From positions 2,976,001 through 3,040,000 of the forward strand of contig NZ_OZ246019.1 of NCBI RefSeq assembly GCF_965230805.1: DNA of 64,000 nucleotides, in the 5' to 3' direction. The stretch is from Marinifilum sp965230805. GTDB taxonomy: Bacteria; Bacteroidota; Bacteroidia; Bacteroidales; Marinifilaceae. This document shows positions 25,881 to 35,384 of this stretch, in pieces (position 1 is the stretch's first letter; the number at the start of each line of letters is the position of its first letter). The position numbers and the translations under genes were made by a program. The notes beneath the pieces were generated by a model, which saw only the letters and a list, made by a program, of their open reading frames with translations, was not told the DNA's origin and made no database searches.

Positions 25881-28800
25881 TTAAGCCTCTTCCATTTCCG
25901 GCTCATCCTTGTGTTTATTGTAATTAAGGTATGCAAGCATACTTAACGCAATTAGTGTACCTACAGTATAATACACCCAGTTTGGAATTGGAACAGGATC
26001 GCCTTTGGCGTAAGAGTGTAAGCCGGCAAGGTAATAGTTCACACCAAAGTAGGTCATAAGAATGGAACTATACGACCAAACCGAAGCAATATTAAAAGCA
26101 TAAACCGATTTTAAGCCAGGAATAAAACGCATGTGAAGCACAAAGCTATACACCAAAATGCTTACCAAGGCCCAGGTTTCTTTGGGGTCCCAACCCCAAT
26201 AGCGTCCCCACGATTCGTTGGCCCAAATGCCACCCAAAAAGGTTCCTATGGTTAGAAAATACAAACCAATGGTCATGGTCATTTCGCTAATGCGACTTAG
26301 GTCGATAATGTTTTCTGCAATTACGCTTTTATTTTTATTGTCTTGCAAGATATACAGTGTAAGGTTTATCATTCCAAGTATTGCGCCAAGAGCTAAGAAT
26401 GCATAGCTGGATGTAATAATGGCCACATGAATGGTAAGCCAATACGATTTTAGTACGGGAACCAAATTGGTAACCTCGGGATTCATCCAGCTTAGGTGAG
26501 CCACAAATAAAAACATGCCACCCAATACTGCGGTTGCTGCCAGAGCCAATTTCGATTTTTTGGCAAAAATAAATCCGGCCAGCAAGCATCCCCAGGCAAT
26601 AAATGTCATGGTTTCGAATCCATTACTCCAAGGCGCTCTTCCTGCAATGTACCAACGAGCAGCCAGACCTCCTGTATGCAGAAGAAAACCAATTCCCAAA
26701 ATAATCATGGCAGCACCAACAACCCATTTAATTGGGAATTTTGGACGCAGAATATGTGTTACCAGAAAAATTAGCAAGAAAAATCCGATTAGCAGATAGT
26801 AAGGAAACAGGCGCTTAAAAATGTTGAGGTTGTTGTACAAGATCTCTACTTTCTGCTTTGCCTCCGATGGCATAACTTCGCTTCCAAATTTCTTCTGGTA
26901 TTTTTTGATTCCATCGATGTAGGTATCGGCTGTTTCTAAATCACCAGCATTTAATGCCTGGCTCAACATCACTACCGATTTTTTAATGAATAAGGAATCA
27001 TCTTTAGCGACATTTACCTCGGATGTTGGATTGTACCATGCACCCATCTTATCTTTCGGATTGGGGAAAATTTTAAGAAACTCTCCTGTAAACACCATGT
27101 AAGTAATGTTGATTCTTTCGTCAACAGCCATAATCTCCTTATCGTATTTTGTACGATGTACAGGCTTCTTTGAATAAGCATCCTGAACCTTTTTGCTCAG
27201 TTTGTATTGCCCCATTTCATTCACAAAATCCTTAAACGAGCCGTATTTTCCACTAATGCCTAACTCTTTTGCCAGATCAGGATTTCCGACCTTAATCATA
27301 TTTACGCTTTGCCACTCTTGTGGATTGCATACCATGCTCAAGAAAATCTGTTCGGCAGGATAGCCTTTAAATTTTGCTTTTTTGCTTACTTTTCGAACTA
27401 CTTCGCTGGCCAGAGTATTTACCGGTTCAAACCTTCCTCCTTTATCCTGTATGATGATTTTTCCAAATCTTTTGGCTTGCTCTATTGGCACAACTTTTAA
27501 GTCTTGAGCATTTGCTGCGAAAGTGCTACCCGCCAAAATAAAAGCCAGTATTGCAGTGGTTTTTACTTTACGTGATTTACGTCCAAGAATTTTAAATCGG
27601 CTGAATGGATTAATTAAGGACCATGCCATTCCTAACATCAACAGGAAGTATCCAAAGTAGGTGATTGTCATTCCTATCCTGTCGTGATTTACCGAAAGAA
27701 CAGTTCCCAATTCATCGGTGTCATACGAAGCCTGAAAGAATCTGTATCCCTCATGGTTTAAAATGTTGTTCATATAAATTCTGTAGTCTTTTTCTATTCC
27801 TTTTTCTTTATCGATAAGCGTTACCTCACTGGCAAATGACGATGGACTGTTAGAGCCAGGATATCTCTCCAATTGGAAATCGTTCAACTTTAATGAAAAT
27901 GGAAGTTCAATAATTTTAGACCCATAGGCAATAGAAATGTTTGCATCACCAATTACTGTAATTTCTGGTTTCCCTACATAATCTTTTTGTCCCTTAACAA
28001 TTACCTCTTTTTTATGGTCTCCATTCTCAACATCGAAAACCAGTAGGGTAGGAGCATTTTTATCTTCTCCCTGAACGTACTTAAATTTAGCAGTAGGGTA
28101 GAAGTTTTTAATTACAAATTTGGTACCTCCTACATCGTATAGTTTACGAGGAGTAACCACGTGCCATTGCTTTGCTTGCATTGGTATTGCATCGCCGCCC
28201 ATCATGCTTAATTCTTGCATTGGCATCGGGCTTATCATACGCAGGCTATCGGTATAATCAAATAAAATTGCATCGGGATGTTGCTTGCTTCCAAAAGCCA
28301 GCAGGTTATTGTCAATCATTTTATGGGAGTTGTATTCCATGGTGAAATTTTGCATTGCACTCATTCCACCGCTGCCAACTGCTACCATTTCTATTACCGG
28401 CGCACCATGTCTATCTTGCACAAGTGTGGTTTGTGCATTAGGGATAAAAGTCTTTAGTCTGATATCAATTGTACTTCCATCAACCGATACACTTTCATCA
28501 AACTTATCTGCTTTAACAGTCGAAAGACTAATCTTTTCGCTTACTTTATTTTGTTTGCCATTCTTTTCAGCTTTAACCTTTATATAAGAATCCACGGTGG
28601 TAATCTGGTTGGTAGCTTCACCTTCACGAATGTGCATGTTTCCTTCGTACCCAAGGTAACGGGTAAAGGTCGACCCTATAAGAATCACCACAAACGAGGC
28701 ATGAAAAATAAGAATGGACCACTTTTCTTTCTTGTATAGTTTGTATCTAAAAATATTGACTACCAAATTTATTGCCAGCAATAATAGCATGATTTCAAAC

Positions 28801-28946
28801 CAACGCGCATCGTAAACCAATGCCCGGGCAGCCGGAGTGCCAAAATCATTTTCTATAAAAGTTGCTGCTCCAATCGAAAATGCAAACAGAACTAGGAGTA
28901 CGCCCATCATTTGCATAGAGAAAAGAAAATTGAAAAGTTTCTTCAT
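25881..28946 (-). CDS. Fused cytochrome c assembly protein CcsBA (ResB-ResC)
   Basis: This 1021-residue system II protein carries heme across the inner membrane and attaches it to apocytochrome c. The N-terminal ResB/CcsB part has three helices in the first 100 residues (FSIGAATFIENDFGTPAARALVY), a long periplasmic region, and a fourth helix near 430. The C-terminal CcsA/ResC part (from about 700) has the heme-binding WWD-type motif WGRYWGWDPKETWALVS. The two are separated by a Lys-rich periplasmic segment of about 200 residues. It is divergent from the porin-nrfHA cluster. A second, split CcsB/CcsA pair at 33-35 kb makes this one of two systems here. Confidence 0.9.
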   Translation of the reverse strand: MKKLFNFLFSMQMMGVLLVLFAFSIGAATFIENDFGTPAARALVYDARWFEIMLLLLAINLVVNIFRYKLYKKEKWSILIFHASFVVILIGSTFTRYLGYEGNMHIREGEATNQITTVDSYIKVKAEKNGKQNKVSEKISLSTVKADKFDESVSVDGSTIDIRLKTFIPNAQTTLVQDRHGAPVIEMVAVGSGGMSAMQNFTMEYNSHKMIDNNLLAFGSKQHPDAILFDYTDSLRMISPMPMQELSMMGGDAIPMQAKQWHVVTPRKLYDVGGTKFVIKNFYPTAKFKYVQGEDKNAPTLLVFDVENGDHKKEVIVKGQKDYVGKPEITVIGDANISIAYGSKIIELPFSLKLNDFQLERYPGSNSPSSFASEVTLIDKEKGIEKDYRIYMNNILNHEGYRFFQASYDTDELGTVLSVNHDRIGMTITYFGYFLLMLGMAWSLINPFSRFKILGRKSRKVKTTAILAFILAGSTFAANAQDLKVVPIEQAKRFGKIIIQDKGGRFEPVNTLASEVVRKVSKKAKFKGYPAEQIFLSMVCNPQEWQSVNMIKVGNPDLAKELGISGKYGSFKDFVNEMGQYKLSKKVQDAYSKKPVHRTKYDKEIMAVDERINITYMVFTGEFLKIFPNPKDKMGAWYNPTSEVNVAKDDSLFIKKSVVMLSQALNAGDLETADTYIDGIKKYQKKFGSEVMPSEAKQKVEILYNNLNIFKRLFPYYLLIGFFLLIFLVTHILRPKFPIKWVVGAAMIILGIGFLLHTGGLAARWYIAGRAPWSNGFETMTFIAWGCLLAGFIFAKKSKLALAATAVLGGMFLFVAHLSWMNPEVTNLVPVLKSYWLTIHVAIITSSYAFLALGAILGMINLTLYILQDNKNKSVIAENIIDLSRISEMTMTIGLYFLTIGTFLGGIWANESWGRYWGWDPKETWALVSILVYSFVLHMRFIPGLKSVYAFNIASVWSYSSILMTYFGVNYYLAGLHSYAKGDPVPIPNWVYYTVGTLIALSMLAYLNYNKHKDEPEMEEA

Positions 28947-29441
28947 TTGATTATTGATATTTTAATTGCGTATGCTATTACTTTTTGGTCAGTGTAGCGT
29001 GTTAGCTCTTGTAAATTGGAGTTCAAGATACGCTTTTCTTTATAAATTAAAAATCACCAATATCACTTCTATTTCGAATGATTCTAAATGTTTGGGGCGT
29101 TTTAATATCGTAACTTATTACTTGTAAAACAGATTTGACAGAATAGAAATAAATTGTGCTTTTGTTTTGATTTTCTGTACCGGAATAAAGAATGATTTCT
29201 AAAAAAAATACCTTTATTTAGATCGGAAATAAATTACAAGAGCATTGTATCTCATTTGATCGACAAGAATTGATTGAAAGTCAAGAATAGAAAAGGATAA
29301 AGAGGTATTAATATTTAAATATAATAAATTTAAATAATCCCTAATTCTTGAAAAAAATCAATTATTCGGTTAGTATTGTAACAGCATTGCTTTAATTACT
29401 GAATTGAAAAACAGATTTTTAATTTGAAATCTAACCAAATT
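28947..29441. other. Divergent regulatory region between ccsBA and the porin-nrf genes
   Basis: This AT-rich stretch of 495 bp has no gene. It must hold the promoters of ccsBA (minus) and of the porin/nrf genes (plus). I could not identify a confident -7 element or a clear FNR-, NsrR- or Rex-type palindrome by eye. A weak inverted pair (TTTATTT and AAATAAA) lies near 29213-29232. Confidence 0.5.
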
Positions 29442-30719
29442 ATGAAAAAATTATTTCGTCTATTTCTAGTCCTTTTTCTAGGACTAGTGCCATCTATTGT
29501 AATGGCTCAGTTAACATTTACCGGAGAAGTTAGACCACGTACAGAGTATCGTCATGGAACAAAATCGCTATTTAATTCTTCCGATGATGCTGCTTTTTTT
29601 ACATCGCAGCGTACTCGTTTAAATCTTGGATACACCGAAGAAACATTCCGAGTTGGATTATCTGTTCAAGATATTCGCACTTGGGGTGATGTAAAGCAAT
29701 TGAACCTATCTGATCAGAACCAGTTTATGCTTCACGAAGCTTGGGGAGAAATCCTTTTCAGCAAAAACTTCTCTTTAAAAGTTGGTCGTCAGGTATTGGC
29801 TTACGATGATGAGAGAATTCTAGGCGGTGTAGGATGGGCGCAGCAAGCCAGAAGGCATGACTTGGCATTGTTAAAGTTCAAAACCGATGAAAAGGGTAAA
29901 TTTCATTTGGGTTTTGCTGTAAATAACGATTCAGAAGGACTTAAGAGAGTATTGTATACAACAAATTATAAAAGCATGCAGTTTGCATGGTACAACCGTA
30001 AATCAGATCAATTTGATTTTAGCTTGTTATTCATGAATGTAGGACAAGAAAGAAATCAAGGTACCGAAATGGATATTGATCGTGATACCCGTTATAGCCA
30101 AACATTTGGTACACACATGAACTACCGTCCCGGTAAGCTTTCTTTCACAGGTTCATTATATGCGCAAACAGGTAAAGATCCTGGAAATAATAATTTAAGT
30201 GCTTACATGTTTAATTTAGGGATGAAATTCCCACTTTCTTCGAACTGGAAAGGTAATGTAGGAATTTCAATGTTATCAGGATCAGACTATGATTCAAATG
30301 CAAAAAGCAGGTTAGATTCCGATAATGAATCATTTATTCCGCTATTTGGTACAAACCACAAATTTAATGGTCATATGGATTACTTCTTTGTTGGTAATCA
30401 TACAGGTAATGTTGGTTTAACAAATATCTTCGGCGGATTAAATTACGCTAAAGGACAATGGTCTTTCGGTTCAGCTGTTCACTTGTTCTCATCAGCTGCT
30501 GATTTGTATGCAGGAGCAGAAAAGCAAGACAAATATTTAGGTGCAGAAGTTGATTTATCAGTAGGATACAAATACTCAAAAAGTGTTTTGATTAAGGCTG
30601 GTTACTCGCAATTGTTTGCTACCGATTCAATGGAAGCATTAAAAGGTGGAGACAAAGATGAGACCCAAAACTGGGGATGGGTAATGCTTGTATTCAAACC
30701 CAACTTCTTGAAAAAATAA
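29442..30719 (+). CDS. Outer-membrane porin, alginate-export-like beta barrel
   Basis: The protein of about 425 residues has a signal peptide (MKKLFRLFLVLFLGL...VMAQ) and alternating beta-strand composition throughout. The mature start LTFTGEVRPRTEYRHG and the FSLKVGRQVLAYDDERILG segment are typical of the alginate_exp/porin-like barrel family. In nitrite-respiring Bacteroidota such a barrel is often next to nrfHA and may admit nitrite, which is an inference from position here. The ATG at 29442 gives a clean signal peptide; a TTG at 29424 is less likely. It is 30 bp upstream of nrfH. Confidence 0.82.
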   Translation: MKKLFRLFLVLFLGLVPSIVMAQLTFTGEVRPRTEYRHGTKSLFNSSDDAAFFTSQRTRLNLGYTEETFRVGLSVQDIRTWGDVKQLNLSDQNQFMLHEAWGEILFSKNFSLKVGRQVLAYDDERILGGVGWAQQARRHDLALLKFKTDEKGKFHLGFAVNNDSEGLKRVLYTTNYKSMQFAWYNRKSDQFDFSLLFMNVGQERNQGTEMDIDRDTRYSQTFGTHMNYRPGKLSFTGSLYAQTGKDPGNNNLSAYMFNLGMKFPLSSNWKGNVGISMLSGSDYDSNAKSRLDSDNESFIPLFGTNHKFNGHMDYFFVGNHTGNVGLTNIFGGLNYAKGQWSFGSAVHLFSSAADLYAGAEKQDKYLGAEVDLSVGYKYSKSVLIKAGYSQLFATDSMEALKGGDKDETQNWGWVMLVFKPNFLKK

Positions 30720-30749
30720 GGAAAACTCCAAACATCTAAACTTTTGCTA

Positions 30750-31349
30750 ATGGTAAGATTATTTAAATTTTTAACACCACCTCCCAAATGGAAGCTTCCG
30801 GTTTATGTGTTGCTTGGGATATTCTTCGGATTAGGATGCTATGTGCTTTATTTATCGAAAGCCGCATCCTACCTGTCGGATGCTCCTGAAACATGTGTGA
30901 ACTGCCATGTTATGGCTCCACAGTATGCTACCTGGAACCATAGCTCGCATCGCGAAGTTGCCACTTGTAACGATTGCCATGTTCCGCACAACAACCCAGT
31001 GAATAAATACTACTTTAAAGCGAAAGACGGATTGCGTCATGCAAGTATGTTTGCGCTGAGAATGGAACCTGAGGTAATTTTTATACACGATGAGGGTAAG
31101 GAAGTAGTTCACAATAACTGCGTCCGTTGTCACAGTCAACAGCTTACTAATCCGAAACTGGCAGCACAAGTGCCAAATCATGCTCATAATACGCAGGAAA
31201 GAGTATGTTGGGAATGTCACCGCGAGGTTCCTCACGGTAGAGTGAACAGTTTATCAAGTGTTCCGAACGCCAGAGTTCCGCTTCCTGAAAGTCCGGTGCC
31301 AGATTGGTTAAAAGAATACATGAAAGACTCAGAATTAGAAAACGAATAA
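30750..31349 (+). CDS. nrfH: Cytochrome c nitrite reductase membrane subunit NrfH
   Basis: NrfH takes electrons from menaquinol and passes them to NrfA. The protein of about 199 residues has one N-terminal membrane helix (LPVYVLLGIFFGLGCYVLYL) and four heme-binding motifs: CVNCHVM, CNDCH, CVRCH and CWECH. The first carries the nearby Met that ligates heme 1 in characterised NrfH. It belongs to the NapC/NirT family. The ATG at 30750 was chosen; a TTG two codons earlier is possible. The gene lies 19 bp before nrfA. Confidence 0.95.
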   Translation: MVRLFKFLTPPPKWKLPVYVLLGIFFGLGCYVLYLSKAASYLSDAPETCVNCHVMAPQYATWNHSSHREVATCNDCHVPHNNPVNKYYFKAKDGLRHASMFALRMEPEVIFIHDEGKEVVHNNCVRCHSQQLTNPKLAAQVPNHAHNTQERVCWECHREVPHGRVNSLSSVPNARVPLPESPVPDWLKEYMKDSELENE

Positions 31350-31368
31350 AACTTAAATCAAATATACT

Positions 31369-32886
31369 ATGAAACCAATACAAGAATCTGTAGGCAAAAA
31401 ACCAATGTTGGGATGGTTAATCTTTCTGGTAACTTTGGTGGTTGTGTTCTTACTTGGATTGTTAGCTTCATCTATTATGGAAAGAAGGGCAGAATCTGTT
31501 TATGCCTATACTCCGCAATTGGAGCACAGTCAGTGGGAACCAAGAAATGAAGTTTGGGGAGAAAACTTCCCAAGAGAGTACCAATCGTACTATAAAACTG
31601 CTGATACTACTTTTCGCAGTAAGTTTAACGGTAGTGCGATGATCGACATGCTTGAGGTTGATCCTCGCTTAGTTGTTCTTTGGGCTGGTTATGGTTTTGC
31701 AAAAGACTACAACCAAGGTCGAGGACACTACTATGCAGTTGAAGACTTGCGTAACTCCTTGCGTTCAGGTGGACCTAAAGATGCCAATTCAGGACCGATG
31801 CCATCAACTTGCTGGACCTGTAAATCGCCTGATGTACCTCGTTTGATGAATGAAATTGGTGTAGCCGAATTCTACAAAGGCAAATGGGCAGCTAAGGGGC
31901 ACGAAGTGGTGAATCCTATCGGTTGTGCCGATTGTCACGATGCTGAAACCATGAATCTTAGAATTTCTCGTCCTGCTTTAATCGAAGCTTACGAAAGAAT
32001 GGGAAAAGACATTAATAAAGCTTCACATCAGGAAATGAGATCATTAGTTTGTGCTCAGTGTCATGTTGAGTACTATTTTAATAAAAAGCGTGCAGGTGCC
32101 GAGGGTGTTGCTTATCTAACTCTACCTTGGGATAAAGGTATGGGCGTTGAAGCTATGGAAGAATATTACGATGAAATTGAATTTAAAGACTGGACCCACA
32201 AATTGAGTAAAGCTCCTATGCTAAAAGCTCAGCATCCAGGTTACGAGGTATATCTTAAAGGGATTCATGCCGATCGTGGTGTTTCTTGTGCCGACTGTCA
32301 TATGCCTTACAAATCGGAAGGTGGACAGAAATTTACCGATCACCATATTCAATCTCCTTTGAACAATGTGGCTAACTCATGTCAGGTTTGTCACCGCGAA
32401 GAAACCGATAAGTTGATCGAAAATGTGTACACTCGCCAGGATCAGATCATCGAGAATCGCGATAAGCTTGAAGAATTGTTAGTACGTGCTCATGTTGAAG
32501 CTAAAAAAGCTTGGGATCTTGGTGCATCCGAAGAAGAAATGAAACCCGTATTAAAAATGATTCGTCACGCACAATGGCGTTGGGATTATGCTGCTGCTTC
32601 TCATGGTGGATCATTCCATGCACCAACCGAAACAGGCCGCATTATTACCACAGGTGTAGAGCGTGCTCAGGAAGCTCGTATTGCATTGGTTAGAATATTC
32701 CACAAGTACGGATTTACAGGTGAGGTACCATATCCTGATATCGCTACAAAAGCTAAAGCTCAGGAATTTATTGGTCTTCCTATGGAGAAATTGAAGAAAG
32801 AAAAAGAAGAATTCCAGAATGGATTCATGAAGGAATGGGATAAGAAAGCGAAGGAACGCGAAGCTACTTATCAAGTAAGATTGTAA
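31369..32886 (+). CDS. nrfA: Ammonia-forming cytochrome c nitrite reductase NrfA
   Basis: This enzyme reduces nitrite to ammonium with six electrons. The 505-residue protein has an N-terminal signal/anchor helix (LIFLVTLVVVFLLGLLA) and five heme sites: CWTCK (the active-site heme with lysine ligand, near residue 143), then CADCH, CAQCH, CADCH and CQVCH. The CXXCK motif is diagnostic of NrfA. With nrfH it forms a periplasmic, quinol-linked complex for dissimilatory nitrite reduction. The CXXCK site often needs a dedicated heme lyase, and cytochrome assembly genes lie on both sides. Confidence 0.96.
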   Translation: MKPIQESVGKKPMLGWLIFLVTLVVVFLLGLLASSIMERRAESVYAYTPQLEHSQWEPRNEVWGENFPREYQSYYKTADTTFRSKFNGSAMIDMLEVDPRLVVLWAGYGFAKDYNQGRGHYYAVEDLRNSLRSGGPKDANSGPMPSTCWTCKSPDVPRLMNEIGVAEFYKGKWAAKGHEVVNPIGCADCHDAETMNLRISRPALIEAYERMGKDINKASHQEMRSLVCAQCHVEYYFNKKRAGAEGVAYLTLPWDKGMGVEAMEEYYDEIEFKDWTHKLSKAPMLKAQHPGYEVYLKGIHADRGVSCADCHMPYKSEGGQKFTDHHIQSPLNNVANSCQVCHREETDKLIENVYTRQDQIIENRDKLEELLVRAHVEAKKAWDLGASEEEMKPVLKMIRHAQWRWDYAAASHGGSFHAPTETGRIITTGVERAQEARIALVRIFHKYGFTGEVPYPDIATKAKAQEFIGLPMEKLKKEKEEFQNGFMKEWDKKAKEREATYQVRL

Positions 32887-32916
32887 GAAAAGTACAGTTC
32901 AAACTATAAGGTTCGT

Positions 32917-32948
32917 ATGCCGTCCAGTTTTGGGCGGCATATTTTTTT
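32917..32948 (+). terminator. Terminator after nrfA
   Basis: ATGCCGTCC (32917-32925) pairs with GGGCGGCAT (32932-32940), with one G-U pair, followed by ATTTTTTT. It would separate nrfHA from the downstream assembly genes, at least in part. Confidence 0.8.
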
Positions 32949-32997
32949 AAAAGCAGAAAATCTTGCGATCTGAACAAAATTTGTTAAAAAATGAGTT

Positions 32998-34236
32998 ATG
33001 AGTAAACATACCAGACATCTATGGCAAAACCCTTGGGGATATACCGAAAGTTTTTTTATTGCATTTGGTTTATTGCTGATTGGTTTTCTGCTCGAGATAA
33101 CCAGCCAAAACTCCTCGGCTAACTCTATTCAATATCCCATAAATATAATGTTAGGAGTCGTGTTTTTGGTTTTGATATTTGTGTTTTATCGGTTGATACG
33201 CAAATCTAATTTGTACACCTTCTTATCGGGAATACCGGCCACCATGGGAGCAATATCGGCACTAAGCCTTTTGGTAATTTTAATGGGAATCACTCCGCAG
33301 ATCGTTATGAAACAGGAAAACTTCATCACCAAACTAGGTTTAAACCAGCTAACAAGTTCGTGGCCTTTTCTGCTCATTAATTTTTATGTATTGGTGATTT
33401 TGGCATTGGTAATTATCCGAAAAAGCTATCCGTTTAAACTAAAAAAATGGGGATTTGTATGTAGTCATTTAGGTTTATGGATTACCATTTTTTCGGCAGG
33501 TTTAGGCTCGGGAGATTTAATGCGCTTAAAAATGGATCTGCATGAACACAAAACCGAATGGAGGGCTTATGATGACAAAGGTAATTTTTACGAATTGCCA
33601 CTAGCAATTAAGCTGAACGATTTTACTATAGAGGAGTTTAATCCAAAATTGGCGGTTGTAGAAAATGAAACTGGTAAGCTATACGAAGCAAGTAAACCAT
33701 CCATGATTATGATAGAGGATGATTTAACTTGTAAGCTACACGATTGGTCGGTAAAAGTCGATGAATTTTTACTTATGTCAGGAAGGGCAGGGGATAAGTA
33801 TCATCCATTACATGATTTTGGCGCAGCTCCGGCGGCTAAAGTAATTGTTACTAAAGGTTCTTCCGAAACTCTTACAGGTTGGATTTCTTGTGGCAGCTTT
33901 AACAGGCCACACGAATCGCTTAAATTGGATGAAAATTACTCTTTGCTAATGACAGTGCCCGAACCAAAAAAATTCTCTTCTAAAGTCACCATTTTTACGC
34001 CTGATGGTAAAAAAGAAGACAATACTCTTGAAGTGAATAAACCACAATCGGTAAACGGTTGGAAAATCTACCAATTAAGCTACGATGAAACAATGGGGAA
34101 ATACTCCACTTTAAGTGTAGTGGAAGTGGTAAAAGATCCTTGGCAGATTTATGTATACATCGGAATTTTTATGATGATGATTGGGGCGATTTACATGTTT
34201 TGGAGAGGTAACAAAGTAACGATAGAGAGTACTTAA
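32998..34236 (+). CDS. ResB/CcsB-like cytochrome c assembly protein
   Basis: The 412-residue protein resembles the ResB half of system II. It has N-terminal helices (FFIAFGLLLIGFLLEIT, then two more to about 165), a large periplasmic region (175-380) with ResB-like text such as AIKLNDFTIEEFNP and VNGWKIYQLSYDETMG, and a final helix near 385 (IYVYIGIFMMMIGAIYMFW). It matches the N-terminal part of the fused CcsBA at 25.9-28.9 kb in plan but is a separate gene. With the CcsA gene that follows it should form a second heme lyase, perhaps for NrfA's CXXCK heme. Confidence 0.85.
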   Translation: MSKHTRHLWQNPWGYTESFFIAFGLLLIGFLLEITSQNSSANSIQYPINIMLGVVFLVLIFVFYRLIRKSNLYTFLSGIPATMGAISALSLLVILMGITPQIVMKQENFITKLGLNQLTSSWPFLLINFYVLVILALVIIRKSYPFKLKKWGFVCSHLGLWITIFSAGLGSGDLMRLKMDLHEHKTEWRAYDDKGNFYELPLAIKLNDFTIEEFNPKLAVVENETGKLYEASKPSMIMIEDDLTCKLHDWSVKVDEFLLMSGRAGDKYHPLHDFGAAPAAKVIVTKGSSETLTGWISCGSFNRPHESLKLDENYSLLMTVPEPKKFSSKVTIFTPDGKKEDNTLEVNKPQSVNGWKIYQLSYDETMGKYSTLSVVEVVKDPWQIYVYIGIFMMMIGAIYMFWRGNKVTIEST

Positions 34237-34358
34237 AATAATTAGAGTGCTAATGTAGCTAGAGTTAAGTTTAGTAATTGAATTATAAACCAAGTAAGGA
34301 TGTATTTAATTAAGATTTTTATCTTGATAATTCGTACTTGATACTATATACTTTTCAG

Positions 34359-35144
34359 ATGATTTGGAACTATTTTTTAATGGCGGCAGGTGTGAGTTCG
34401 GCAAGTTGGATATTGTCGGCATTTATTCAAAAGAAAGAGATTCTTAGAAATGCTCTGGTTCTTACCGGAATTCTTAGCATGGCAATTTACATTGTATTTT
34501 TGTGGACAAGTCTTGAGCGACCTCCTTTAAGAACTCTTGGAGAAACCCGCTTGTGGTATTCTTTGTTTATTTCGATTATAGGTCTGATCACTTATTTCAG
34601 GTGGCGATACCATTGGATGCTATACTATTGCCTATTTATGTCATTGCTATTCTTATTCATAAACTATTTGCATCCAGAGAACTTTTCGAAGACTTTAATG
34701 CCGGCATTACAAAGTCCATGGTTTGTTCCGCATGTGGTAGTGTACATTATTTCCTATGCATTTTTGGCTGCTTCTACGCTTGTCGCGATATATGGTTTAT
34801 ATCAGATTAAAAGAAAGAAATTCGAAGCAAAATTCATGCAGGTAGCCGATAATTTGGTCTACCTTGGATTTGCATTCCTCACTTTTGGATTGCTTTTCGG
34901 AGCCTTGTGGGCAAAAGAAGCCTGGGGACATTATTGGACTTGGGATCCGAAGGAAACTTGGGCATTTATTACCTGGATGGGATATTTGGTATACATCCAT
35001 CGCAGGTATCAAAAACCATCGAAATACATTTCTGCTTTATGGATTTTGGCCTTGGCTTTTGTTATTCTTCTGATATGTTGGTTTGGCGTAAATTACCTGC
35101 CATCGGCACAATTTAGTGTTCATACTTATAGCATGCAGCCATAG
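34359..35144 (+). CDS. CcsA-like heme lyase subunit
   Basis: The membrane protein of about 261 residues has roughly eight helices and the heme-handling motif WGHYWTWDPKETWAFITW near residue 190, the WWD domain of CcsA/ResC. Conserved histidines flank it (PHVVVYIISYAFLA and the C-terminal FSVHTY). It is the short, unfused CcsA form. It follows the ResB-like gene by about 120 bp and likely works with it. The ATG at 34359 is preferred over a TTG at 34338. Whether this pair or the fused CcsBA serves NrfA is open. Confidence 0.88.
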   Translation: MIWNYFLMAAGVSSASWILSAFIQKKEILRNALVLTGILSMAIYIVFLWTSLERPPLRTLGETRLWYSLFISIIGLITYFRWRYHWMLYYCLFMSLLFLFINYLHPENFSKTLMPALQSPWFVPHVVVYIISYAFLAASTLVAIYGLYQIKRKKFEAKFMQVADNLVYLGFAFLTFGLLFGALWAKEAWGHYWTWDPKETWAFITWMGYLVYIHRRYQKPSKYISALWILALAFVILLICWFGVNYLPSAQFSVHTYSMQP

Positions 35145-35312
35145 TGCTAGTACTTAAAGTGCCTAAAATACTTAAAGTTTTAAGTTGATTTAAAGCCAAT
35201 TAGTTTCTTGGGTAGCTTTCAAAATGTTGATTTTCTATATTTCGCCAATAATTGATCGAGTCATAGTGATAATGATACAGTCATTACATGAAGTTAAAAT
35301 ACCTATATAATA

Positions 35313-35344
35313 ATAAAAACGCCGATTCTTTTGAGCCGGCGTTT
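35313..35344. terminator. Bidirectional terminator between ccsA and alaS
   Basis: AACGCCG (35318-35324) pairs with CGGCGTT (35337-35343). On the minus strand it is followed by TTTTATTATT (for alaS); on the plus strand by a weaker T run. Confidence 0.75.
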
Positions 35345-35384
35345 CTTATTCTGTTAGCTGATAGCTGTTTGCGGACAGCTAATT

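Noticed and set aside
35151..35178. Direct repeat TACTTAAAGT (two copies)
   Set aside because: Short, AT-rich and only two copies; likely chance or a minor slippage product.
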